Assembly: GCA_002714465.1 (NCBI GenBank)
Contig: PAXL01000052.1
Span: 14,854 to 28,956, forward strand
Source of the DNA: Gemmatimonadota bacterium
Lineage (GTDB): Bacteria > Latescibacterota > UBA2968
DNA length: 14,103 nt
Direction of reading: 5' to 3'
Positions 1 through 5,564 of this stretch are shown in pieces. The notes beneath the pieces were generated by a model. That model did no database searches, was not told the DNA's origin, and saw only the letters and a list, made by a program, of their open reading frames with translations. Positions within the stretch are counted from its first letter, which is position 1, and each line of letters starts with the position of its first letter. A program made the position numbers and the translations under genes.

Positions 1-180
1 AACGAGTGGGCTCGGATCGAGGAAGAGTTTGGAGACACGGCGCCCGCTTACCTGTCAAAGATCGGGATTGAGCTTCGACAGGGCGCGGCATCGGCGATGG
101 TTCGAGCTGTCAAGATTGAAGACGACAAGCTGCTCTCGATGTATGACCCTAGGATGAAGGCAAAGGAGAAGGGCTACTAG
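1..180 (+). CDS. C-terminal end of probable gamma-glutamyltransferase (partial)
   Basis: The window opens inside a plus-strand gene in frame 1; 59 codons remain before the TAG at 178-180. The visible tail ends in a short variable stretch, then SMYDPRMKAKEKGY. Gamma-glutamyltranspeptidases typically end in a beta-strand followed by a SDPRxxGxxxGY-like tail, and the preceding GAASAMVRAVKI segment fits the GxxxxI strand just before it. The enzyme would transfer or hydrolyse the gamma-glutamyl group of glutathione and similar compounds, usually in the periplasm. The N-terminal nucleophile threonine lies outside the window, so this identification rests only on the tail. The next gene starts 15 bases after this stop, so the two are probably co-transcribed. 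Confidence 0.45.
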   Translation, partial: NEWARIEEEFGDTAPAYLSKIGIELRQGAASAMVRAVKIEDDKLLSMYDPRMKAKEKGY

Positions 181-194
181 TCCCTGGAGGAAGC

Positions 195-1310
195 GTGAAG
201 ACCTATCCCTTCGGTAGTGGCAGGCCGGACCCTGCCTCTTTCCCCGCTCGGGCGTTGGCGGATGCCGCTGCACGCGTCGTTCCTGAGCTGGGTGACGAAC
301 TGGCCAAGTATCCCGGAACGTTGGGCTACGAGCCTATGCGCAAGGTCATGGCAGGCCGTTTCGAGCGGCGTGAAGGTATGGCCATGCCGGTAGAGCGTAC
401 GGCATTGACGACGGGATCGATGCAGGCGGTCACACTGATGGCTCAGTACTTCGTTGAGAAGCCGGGTGACGTGATTCTGCTGGAAGAGTTCAGCTACTCG
501 GGTACGATCGGCGCCTACAACAAGGAAGGGGCAAAGCTGGTTGGGGTGGAGATCGACACACACGGAATGAAGATGGATTCGCTCGTCGAGAAGATCGAGA
601 CCTGTACGAAGGAAGGAAAAAAACCGAAATTCATCTATGCCCTTGTAACGTATCAGAACCCGACAGGATCGATCATGCCGATCGAACGGCGTCGTGAGCT
701 TCTGGACATCGCAAACGAGCACGGTATCCCCATCGTCGAGGATCATTGCTACGCGGACACGGTCTACGACGACGACCATGTTCCTGCGCTGATAACGCTT
801 GATCACGAGGCAACGGTCCTGCATATCGAGTCGTTCTCGAAAATTCTCGGGCCTGGTGTAAGGCTTGGCTGCTTTACGGGGCCGGAACCTCACTTCTCCG
901 AGATCCTGTCGTTGCGGCGAGACGGCGGACCCAGCACGCTGAACGCCGCGATTATCTGCGAGTTCTTTAGGGAGTCGCTGAACGAACATCTGAAGACGAT
1001 CAACACGGTTGTCAAGAAGAAGCGCGATCTGATGATGGAGCTTCTGGCTGAAAGTCGTGACGTTTTCGAATGGAACAGCGAGCCGAAGGGCGGGTTGTTC
1101 ATCTGGGTGAAGCTTCCCAACGCGACCGATGTAGTAACCTGTGAGCAGACTGCAGAGTCCCGCGGCATCGACTATGCGACAGGCAAGGCTTTTCACGTGT
1201 ATGGGGAGGACGTGCCTTATCTGCGGTTGGCCTTCGGCTACGCATCGCTAGATGAGATCCGTGGAGGGATCCCGTTGCTTGCCGAGTGCGTGAGGGAACA
1301 TCAGCCTTAA
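195..1310 (+). CDS. PLP-dependent aminotransferase, fold type I (class I/II)
   Basis: Predicted 371-residue cytoplasmic enzyme that moves an amino group between an amino acid and a 2-oxo acid using pyridoxal phosphate. Visible landmarks: N155 in YQNPTG, D183 and Y186 in EDHCYAD (ring nitrogen and phenol contacts), the Schiff-base lysine K216 in SFSKILGPGVRLG, and R344 in YLRLAFG for the substrate carboxylate. The overall pattern resembles 2-aminoadipate aminotransferase (LysN) and the catalytic half of MocR regulators, but there is no N-terminal winged-helix domain, so it is a free-standing enzyme. The GTG start follows GGAGG at 186-190 with good spacing. It sits directly behind the probable gamma-glutamyltransferase, which suggests an amino acid or peptide catabolic unit. 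Substrate cannot be read from sequence. Confidence 0.9.
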   Translation: MKTYPFGSGRPDPASFPARALADAAARVVPELGDELAKYPGTLGYEPMRKVMAGRFERREGMAMPVERTALTTGSMQAVTLMAQYFVEKPGDVILLEEFSYSGTIGAYNKEGAKLVGVEIDTHGMKMDSLVEKIETCTKEGKKPKFIYALVTYQNPTGSIMPIERRRELLDIANEHGIPIVEDHCYADTVYDDDHVPALITLDHEATVLHIESFSKILGPGVRLGCFTGPEPHFSEILSLRRDGGPSTLNAAIICEFFRESLNEHLKTINTVVKKKRDLMMELLAESRDVFEWNSEPKGGLFIWVKLPNATDVVTCEQTAESRGIDYATGKAFHVYGEDVPYLRLAFGYASLDEIRGGIPLLAECVREHQP

Positions 1311-1611
1311 ACACGCCAACAGCGTTGGAAGGGTTGTGTCGGGTTCGAGGCTTCGGGCCCGGCATTTTCTGTTCTAGCTCGTGCTTTGGGGCTTTCGTGC
1401 CTCGTAGGACCCACGAGCGGCAAAGTGCTTGGTCCGAGGCGTAGACGCTTGGCTTACTGGTCAATTTACCTAGGGTTGGGGTATTCGTTTCTAGCTTTGC
1501 CTATCTGTGGTTCCAACGGTTTCCCGGCAATAGGTGGTTTTTCGATACGGTCTGGACTTCGTCTAGTGCTACTCGAAGACAAAGAGTGTGGACCTCTGCA
1601 AGGCAGGATCA
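1311..1611. other. Intergenic region with several short hairpins, no gene seen
   Basis: No convincing gene. A small perfect hairpin, CCAAC-AGC-GTTGG at 1316-1328, directly follows the aminotransferase but lacks a T-tract, so it is a poor terminator. Further on, GCTCGTG (1377-1383) pairs with CACGAGC (1412-1418) and encloses a smaller hairpin, 1388-1392 with 1399-1403 (one G-U pair). A third weak hairpin is at 1437-1450. These could be a structured RNA or chance. A possible 79-codon frame here has low-complexity composition and no ribosome binding site. Confidence 0.4.
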
Positions 1612-1640
1612 TTGACTGGGTTTGACACCCCGAATATATT
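1612..1640 (+). promoter_or_regulatory. Sigma-70-type promoter of the Mrp-like gene
   Basis: TTGACT at 1612-1617, a 17-base spacer, then TATATT at 1635-1640: five of six matches in both hexamers at the ideal spacing. Transcription would begin near 1647, upstream of the GAGG site (1657-1660) and of the TTG start at 1670. This placement argues against using the earlier in-frame TTG at 1622, which lies inside the promoter. Confidence 0.7.
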
Positions 1641-1669
1641 TGGCCCTAACTGTTTCGAGGACCACGATT

Positions 1670-2455
1670 TTGAACGCACAAGCACCGATACCCAAACCCG
1701 GACCCCTACCCGGCGTGAACCACGTCGTGGCGATCGCCAGCGGCAAGGGTGGCGTAGGCAAGTCCACGACGGCCGTCAATCTTGCCCTCGCCTTGGCGAG
1801 GACCGGCAAGTCTGTCGGGCTGCTCGACGCGGACATCTACGGGCCGAATATCCCGGTGATGATGGGACGAAAGGCACAGCCCGAAATGGATGAGACGCGC
1901 GGGATGATCCCTGTCGAACGACACGGCGTCAAGTTCATTTCGCTCGGCCTGATCGCCGGAGACGGCGTGCCGATTGTCTGGCGCGGCCCGATGCTCGCTA
2001 AAATGCTGACACAGTTTCTGCACGATGTGGCTTGGGCACCACTCGACTGTCTGCTGATCGATCTGCCTCCCGGTACGGGTGACGTCCAGTTGACCCTCAC
2101 CCAGACCGTCGCGATTTCAGGAGCCGTGATCGTGACTACGCCGCAGGAGATAGCACTAGAAGATGTCAGACGCGGAATCCGGATGTTCGAGGAGGTCGAC
2201 GTTCCCGTCCTCGGAATCCTCGAGAACATGAGCTACTATGTTTGCCCGTCCTGCGACAAGCGACACCATATCTTCGCCGAAGGCGGCGGAAGCGATGTGG
2301 CGAAACGCTTCGAGCTTCCCCTTCTAGGCGCCATTCCCCTCAGCCTTCGCTTGCGGGAGGCGAGCGATAGCGGCACCCCGCTGGTCGACGAGGGGGAGCC
2401 GGTAACGCAGACCTATGACGATGTGGCTGGAAGGCTACTCTCTCGGCTCAGGTAA
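1670..2455 (+). CDS. Mrp/ApbC (NBP35) family iron-sulfur carrier ATPase, short form
   Basis: Predicted 261-residue cytoplasmic P-loop ATPase of the family that carries and hands over [4Fe-4S] clusters to apoproteins. Seen: deviant Walker A GKGGVGKST at about residues 25-33 with the signature lysine K26, a LDADIYGPN switch region, DLPPGTGD in the Walker B area, and the cluster-binding CPSC (C192, C195) in SYYVCPSCDKRH. Most bacterial Mrp proteins carry an N-terminal MIP18/DUF59 domain of about 90 residues; here only a short proline-rich leader precedes the P-loop domain, as in ApbC/NBP35-like short forms. I chose the TTG at 1670 because GAGG (1657-1660) is nine bases upstream and the promoter at 1612-1640 would start transcription after the alternative TTG at 1622. 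A terminator follows, so this is a single-gene unit. Confidence 0.93.
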   Translation: MNAQAPIPKPGPLPGVNHVVAIASGKGGVGKSTTAVNLALALARTGKSVGLLDADIYGPNIPVMMGRKAQPEMDETRGMIPVERHGVKFISLGLIAGDGVPIVWRGPMLAKMLTQFLHDVAWAPLDCLLIDLPPGTGDVQLTLTQTVAISGAVIVTTPQEIALEDVRRGIRMFEEVDVPVLGILENMSYYVCPSCDKRHHIFAEGGGSDVAKRFELPLLGAIPLSLRLREASDSGTPLVDEGEPVTQTYDDVAGRLLSRLR

Positions 2456-2481
2456 CAGGTTGGTAAAAGGAACGACCAACG

Positions 2482-2509
2482 GGCGTCTCTTTTTGGAGAC
2501 GCCTTTCCT
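2482..2509 (+). terminator. Rho-independent terminator of the Mrp-like gene
   Basis: GGCGTCTC (2482-2489) pairs perfectly with GAGACGCC (2496-2503) across a six-base TTTTTG loop, followed by TTTCCT. It lies 27 bases after the stop codon of the Mrp-like gene. Confidence 0.85.
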
Positions 2510-2861
2510 GTGTACCGGTGAAGACCTAAACCGTGTGACTGGACTACGTTCACGCTTCGGAACCCGTGCTTGATCACTATCGCACCCTCCTCGACAGCCA
2601 CTGGGCAATACGTCTCGTGGACACCAACAGCGAGTTTCGAGAGGCACTGGTCTGACTCCGCGGGTCGGTACGAAACGTGTAAATCGCCGAGTTCGGCATC
2701 TTTGCGAAGGAAGATCGGCGATAGGGATGGGGGAGCAAAGTTCTTGAGGCGGTACTCGATGATATGTGTGCTTTCTGCGTGCAAAGACAATATCGGCTCT
2801 ATAGCGTGTATTTGGTTTGCGATTCACGGAACGTCGAGACGCGTGCCCACAGGGTCGTAAA
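2510..2861. other. Intergenic region without recognisable gene
   Basis: Between the terminator of the Mrp-like gene and the first inverted repeat of the fecR-like promoter. A 96-codon plus-strand frame (2570-2860) and minus-strand frames exist, but they lack a ribosome binding site, have no recognisable domain and overlap each other, so I treat them as chance. No tRNA-like, repeat or mobile-element signature was seen. Confidence 0.5.
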
Positions 2862-2879
2862 CGCTAAAGAGATTTAGCG
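2862..2879. repeat. Inverted repeat holding the -35 element
   Basis: CGCTAAA (2862-2868), GAGA, TTTAGCG (2873-2879): a perfect seven-base inverted repeat with a four-base centre. The TAAAG of the sigma-28 -35 element starts in its left arm at 2865. If transcribed it would form a hairpin with a GNRA-type tetraloop, but it lies upstream of the predicted start, so a DNA role such as an operator is more likely. Confidence 0.7.
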
Positions 2880-2892
2880 CGGGCGCCGATAA
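2865..2892 (+). promoter_or_regulatory. Sigma-28 (FliA) promoter of the FecR-domain gene
   Basis: TAAA at 2865-2868, a 16-base spacer, then GCCGATAA at 2885-2892. The enterobacterial FliA consensus is TAAA-N15-GCCGATAA, so the -10 element matches in all eight positions and the spacing is one base longer. Transcription would begin near 2899, giving a leader of about 30 bases before the ATG at 2930. The presence of flgM, the anti-sigma-28 factor, in the same window supports that the cell has this sigma factor. Confidence 0.75.
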
Positions 2893-2928
2893 ATGGAGTA
2901 GAGAACAACCTCTCTGCCCTCTATCGGC
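2885..2928. repeat. Inverted repeat from the -10 element to the start codon
   Basis: GCCGATA (2885-2891) is mirrored by TATCGGC (2922-2928), ending one base before the ATG at 2930. Inside, GAG (2896-2898) can pair with CTC (2919-2921), and AGAGA (2900-2904) with TCTCT (2911-2915). The left arm is the sigma-28 -10 element, so the complete hairpin would not be in an RNA starting near 2899; the inner AGAGA/TCTCT stem would be. There is no clear Shine-Dalgarno site between this stem and the start codon. Confidence 0.65.
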
Positions 2929-2929
2929 C

Positions 2930-3907
2930 ATGACACGACCTAGACTCTATATACCCGCAGCCTGCGGACTCCTGCTGCTTTGCGTTCTCGGTTTCGCGCA
3001 CAGCAACCCGGACACCCTTACCGGTGACGCTACCCCTCGGCTCCTGCCGGAGCGGGGGCTGGTTACGTTTGCGGAGGGGAGCGCACAGGTGCGTAGGTCG
3101 GGCGGGAACTGGGAACCCCTGTATGTGGGCGATCGGGTGGGGCCGACGGATTCCCTCCGTAGCTTGAAAACCGGTCGGAGTGAGATAAGCTGGGGAAACC
3201 CTAAGTGCGTCCTCAGAGTCGAAAGTGAATCCGTCGTAGCGCTTGACGGCGCGGTGGCTGGGAACCGTTTAGTGCTTGTCGGAGCGCGCGTCAATCAGGG
3301 TGCGGTCTGGGCAAAGGTGATCGGAGAGCACGCATTCAGGCTGTCGACGGAGCACATCCGGGCTTCCTTCGATCAAGCGACGCTTTCGATGAGATCGGAT
3401 CGAAAGAAGACTCGACTGGCCGTCTATCAGGGTCAGGCGAATGTTGGAGCCGGTGTTCTTTATGGTGGGCAAGGGATGTGGGTGGCCGAGTCTGGGACAG
3501 AGACCTTCGCGGTTGGACCGGAAGATGACCTGCGCGATGGATGGCACGACATTGTGAAGGAAGCGCTGGTTGTGTCGGAACCTGCGGCGAGGTCGGACGC
3601 GCCGCAGGAGGCTCGAACGTTGACTCGTGATGTTCGGGATCTTAGCCCGGAGATTTACCTAGGGGTGGAGGTGGAGCTCACCAGGCTAGAAGAGAAGACC
3701 GGTTTTGTGGCCGAGGCGGCTCGAATTCGTAAGATTCGAGTGAGATCCTCTCGATGGGACGATATGCAGCCAGATCGGAAGGTTCAACTCCTTAAGGATA
3801 CGTTTTATGTGCTCAAGGAACGGTATCCTCAGGTCCTAGAGACCGTTGTTCTCGAGTTCGACGACAACCGTCCTCGGCTTGTACTCAAGTATGCTGCGAC
3901 CGGCTGA
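2930..3907 (+). CDS. Exported FecR-domain protein, sigma-28-controlled
   Basis: Predicted 325-residue exported protein. Residues 1 to about 26 form a Sec signal peptide (basic start, hydrophobic CGLLLLCVLGFA core, cleavage near AHS). Residues about 44-150 resemble the FecR domain: a GSAQVRRSGGNWEPLYVGD-type opening, then DSLRS and a strand-rich section with RVESESVVAL. The C-terminal third is charged and predicted helical (LKDTFYVLKERYP), with no family I recognise. Such proteins act in the periplasm or envelope; no FecI-type sigma factor is adjacent, so classic iron-citrate signalling is unlikely. The ATG at 2930 has no good Shine-Dalgarno sequence. The promoter type suggests a late flagellar or motility-linked role, which is inference. 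A strong terminator follows. Confidence 0.75.
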   Translation: MTRPRLYIPAACGLLLLCVLGFAHSNPDTLTGDATPRLLPERGLVTFAEGSAQVRRSGGNWEPLYVGDRVGPTDSLRSLKTGRSEISWGNPKCVLRVESESVVALDGAVAGNRLVLVGARVNQGAVWAKVIGEHAFRLSTEHIRASFDQATLSMRSDRKKTRLAVYQGQANVGAGVLYGGQGMWVAESGTETFAVGPEDDLRDGWHDIVKEALVVSEPAARSDAPQEARTLTRDVRDLSPEIYLGVEVELTRLEEKTGFVAEAARIRKIRVRSSRWDDMQPDRKVQLLKDTFYVLKERYPQVLETVVLEFDDNRPRLVLKYAATG

Positions 3908-3937
3908 ACCCTGAATCTGTTGACCGCAAATATGCTG

Positions 3938-3974
3938 GGCCCTCGTCTTACTGGAGACAGGGCCTTTTTCTTTT
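3938..3974 (+). terminator. Rho-independent terminator of the FecR-domain gene
   Basis: GGCCCT-c-GTCT (3938-3948) pairs with AGAC-AGGGCC (3955-3964), ten base pairs with one bulged C, around a six-base loop, followed by TTTTTCTTTT. It is 30 bases after the stop codon. Confidence 0.93.
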
Positions 3975-4021
3975 CGCAGTTACATTAGTGACTGTGGGGC
4001 AAACGGTTGGCTACAAATAGC

Positions 4022-4050
4022 TTGAGTTATACTACCAGACAGGTTACATT
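4022..4050 (+). promoter_or_regulatory. Candidate promoter of the efflux operon
   Basis: TTGAGT at 4022-4027, a 17-base spacer, TACATT at 4045-4050 (four of six matches in each hexamer), in an AT-rich stretch after the upstream terminator. A competing TATACT at 4028-4033 has only a poor -35 partner (TTGGCT, 15-base spacer). Either would give a leader of about 200 bases. Confidence 0.45.
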
Positions 4051-4261
4051 TTTGAATAGCCATCCGTAAGAAATCGAGGTATTTCCCTATTAATTAAATG
4101 GTTACGCCAGCATGACGGGTGTTCGGCCCTCACCCGATTCCACTTCGTCGTCATTTTGGCGAAATAAGCCGATCATAAGCGGGGTCGAAGTCTTTGAATT
4201 GCGCTCACGCGGCGCAGGCGATTAAGGTCCGGAATTGTGGCAGCCGATATCTGGAGACTCG

Positions 4262-5440
4262 ATGAGAATACGTCCGCACACGGCTGACTTTGATTGGGGC
4301 ATTCGCCTCCTGTTGCTGGCGTTCTGTCTGTTCGCCTTCGAAGCTTGTGGGAAGGGCGAGGCCGATAGCGACGACAATAAGACAGGGGAGGCTGACTCAA
4401 CAAAGGTAGAGAAGGACGGAGACAAGAAGAAGGTCGAAGAGGGCGTTCCCGTGAAGGTCTCCCAGGTTGGGGTCGGCCCGATCTCCGATTACGTCCAGCA
4501 TACGTCGACGATCGAAGCTGAAGAAGCGATCGACGTGTATGCGCAGATGAGCGGGCTAGTGTCCGAAGTTCTGGTCGAGGAGGGAGATCACGTTACGGAA
4601 GGGCAGATCCTCGTGCGCATGGTCGAGGACGAACTCCGGCTCGGCGCCGAAGAGGCCCGCGTGAACTACCAGAAGCTCGTCAACAGCTTCAAGCGGTCTC
4701 AGGGTTTGTTCGATAGCAACCTGCTGTCTCGAGAAGACTACGAGCAGAGGAAGTTCAGCGTCGAAGAGGCTAGGATCCGATGGGAGCGTTCGAAGCTGTC
4801 TTTGGACCACGCAGCCGTTCGCTCACCCGCGGAAGGTGTGATCGCCGAGAGAATGGTCAAGCTAGGTGACCGCATAGCGCCGTCATCGAAGCTCTACAGC
4901 CTTGTTGATTTGAAGAACCTTATTGCGCAGGTTCACGTCCCGGGTCGGGACATGCGATACATCTCGAAGGGACAGACCGCAGAGGTGAGGACGGGCTTTC
5001 TCCCGGGCGAGACCTTCACGGGTCACGTTGAGCGGATCAGCCCGGTCGTTGACCCGGGAAGCGGAACAGTCAAGGTGACGCTCGAGCTGGACGCTGCAGG
5101 CTATCGCCTTCGTCCAGGTATGTTCATCACGGCACACATCGTGACTGCCACACACGAAATGGCCGTGCTTGTGCCGAAGAAGGCGATCGTTTACGACGAC
5201 GGTTTTCCGCACGTGTTCGTCGTCAGCGACAGCACAGCGACACGCGTTCGCTTGGAAATCGGGTTCGAGAACAGCGAGCTCCTCGAGGTCCTCGAGGGTA
5301 CGAAGAAGGGCGATCGGATCGTCGTCGTCGGTCAGAACGGCTTGAGAAACAAAGCCAAGGTTCGCGTGATCGACGGGCCAGGACTGCGGATCCCAGCCAA
5401 ACAGGATTCTACAAACGAGGAGGGGCAGCAGACCTCTTGA
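4262..5440 (+). CDS. RND efflux periplasmic adaptor (membrane fusion) lipoprotein
   Basis: Predicted 392-residue adaptor that joins the inner-membrane RND pump to the outer-membrane channel. Residues 16-28 are hydrophobic and end at C29 (FEAC), a somewhat atypical lipobox, so it is probably lipid-anchored. A charged Asp/Lys/Glu linker follows (about 30-62). Then come the lipoyl/barrel-sandwich half-motif (MSGLVSEVLVEEGDHVTEGQILV), a helical hairpin (about 120-180, with NYQKLVNSFKRSQGLFDSNL), the second lipoyl half (VRSPAEGVIAERMVKLGD), a beta-barrel domain (RISPVVDPGSGTVKVTLEL) and the membrane-proximal domain. This order is standard for the AcrA/MexA family. I chose the ATG at 4262 because GGAG (4253-4256) precedes it and it gives a compact signal peptide; a TTG at 4235 in frame would add nine residues. 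Confidence 0.93.
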   Translation: MRIRPHTADFDWGIRLLLLAFCLFAFEACGKGEADSDDNKTGEADSTKVEKDGDKKKVEEGVPVKVSQVGVGPISDYVQHTSTIEAEEAIDVYAQMSGLVSEVLVEEGDHVTEGQILVRMVEDELRLGAEEARVNYQKLVNSFKRSQGLFDSNLLSREDYEQRKFSVEEARIRWERSKLSLDHAAVRSPAEGVIAERMVKLGDRIAPSSKLYSLVDLKNLIAQVHVPGRDMRYISKGQTAEVRTGFLPGETFTGHVERISPVVDPGSGTVKVTLELDAAGYRLRPGMFITAHIVTATHEMAVLVPKKAIVYDDGFPHVFVVSDSTATRVRLEIGFENSELLEVLEGTKKGDRIVVVGQNGLRNKAKVRVIDGPGLRIPAKQDSTNEEGQQTS

Positions 5441-5564
5441 TCCTGATGTCTCAGCAGGCCCTTATCTAGGGGCGTGCGAGAGCAAGCCACTCTTCTCGTA
5501 CCCCTTCCTTTTGGTATCCCGAAAGAGGGATTAGCCCGTCACACCGTGACAGGAGTTTGTGTCG
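5441..5564. other. Intercistronic spacer with small hairpins
   Basis: A spacer between adaptor and pump. ATCCC (5516-5520) pairs with GGGAT (5527-5531) across GAAAGA, and GTCAC (5538-5542) pairs with GTGAC (5546-5550) across ACC. The second hairpin directly abuts the AGGAG ribosome binding site (5551-5555) of the pump gene. These may tune the pump-to-adaptor ratio or protect RNA ends; that is inference. I saw no terminator or promoter. Confidence 0.4.

Larger units (their letters stand above)
3908..4261. other. Intergenic region with terminator and long efflux-operon leader
   Basis: It begins with the terminator of the FecR-domain gene, then an AT-rich stretch (about 3980-4100) with the candidate efflux promoter at 4022-4050. 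The roughly 200-base leader after it contains a palindromic TTAATTAA (4090-4097) and an inverted repeat, CGGGTG (4116-4121) with CACCCG (4131-4136). No gene is supported here. Confidence 0.6.

Noticed and set aside
1342..1348. GGTTCGA, a tRNA T-loop-like motif
   Set aside because: The flanking bases cannot form the T stem, and no acceptor or anticodon arm is present.
1386..1625. Possible 79-residue plus-strand gene
   Set aside because: No ribosome binding site, no recognisable domain, and it runs into the Mrp-like gene's promoter.
1622..1651. Exact TTGACA as -35 element at 1622-1627
   Set aside because: At 17 to 19 bases downstream there is no acceptable -10 hexamer, while TTGACT-N17-TATATT ten bases earlier fits well.
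1622..1669. Upstream TTG start for the Mrp-like gene, adding 16 residues
   Set aside because: It lies within the promoter at 1612-1640 and has no ribosome binding site; the TTG at 1670 has GAGG nine bases upstream.
2413..2860. Overlapping frames on both strands between the Mrp-like and FecR-domain genes
   Set aside because: They overlap each other and a clear terminator, have no ribosome binding sites and show no protein-like pattern.
2848..2930. Cyclic-di-GMP-I riboswitch (a CACAGGG followed by a GNRA-capped stem)
   Set aside because: The conserved joining segment after the first stem and the tetraloop receptor stem are missing; the stem is better explained as part of the sigma-28 promoter region.
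4168..4175. GCCGATCA as a sigma-28 -10 element
   Set aside because: No TAAA-like -35 lies 15 or 16 bases upstream.
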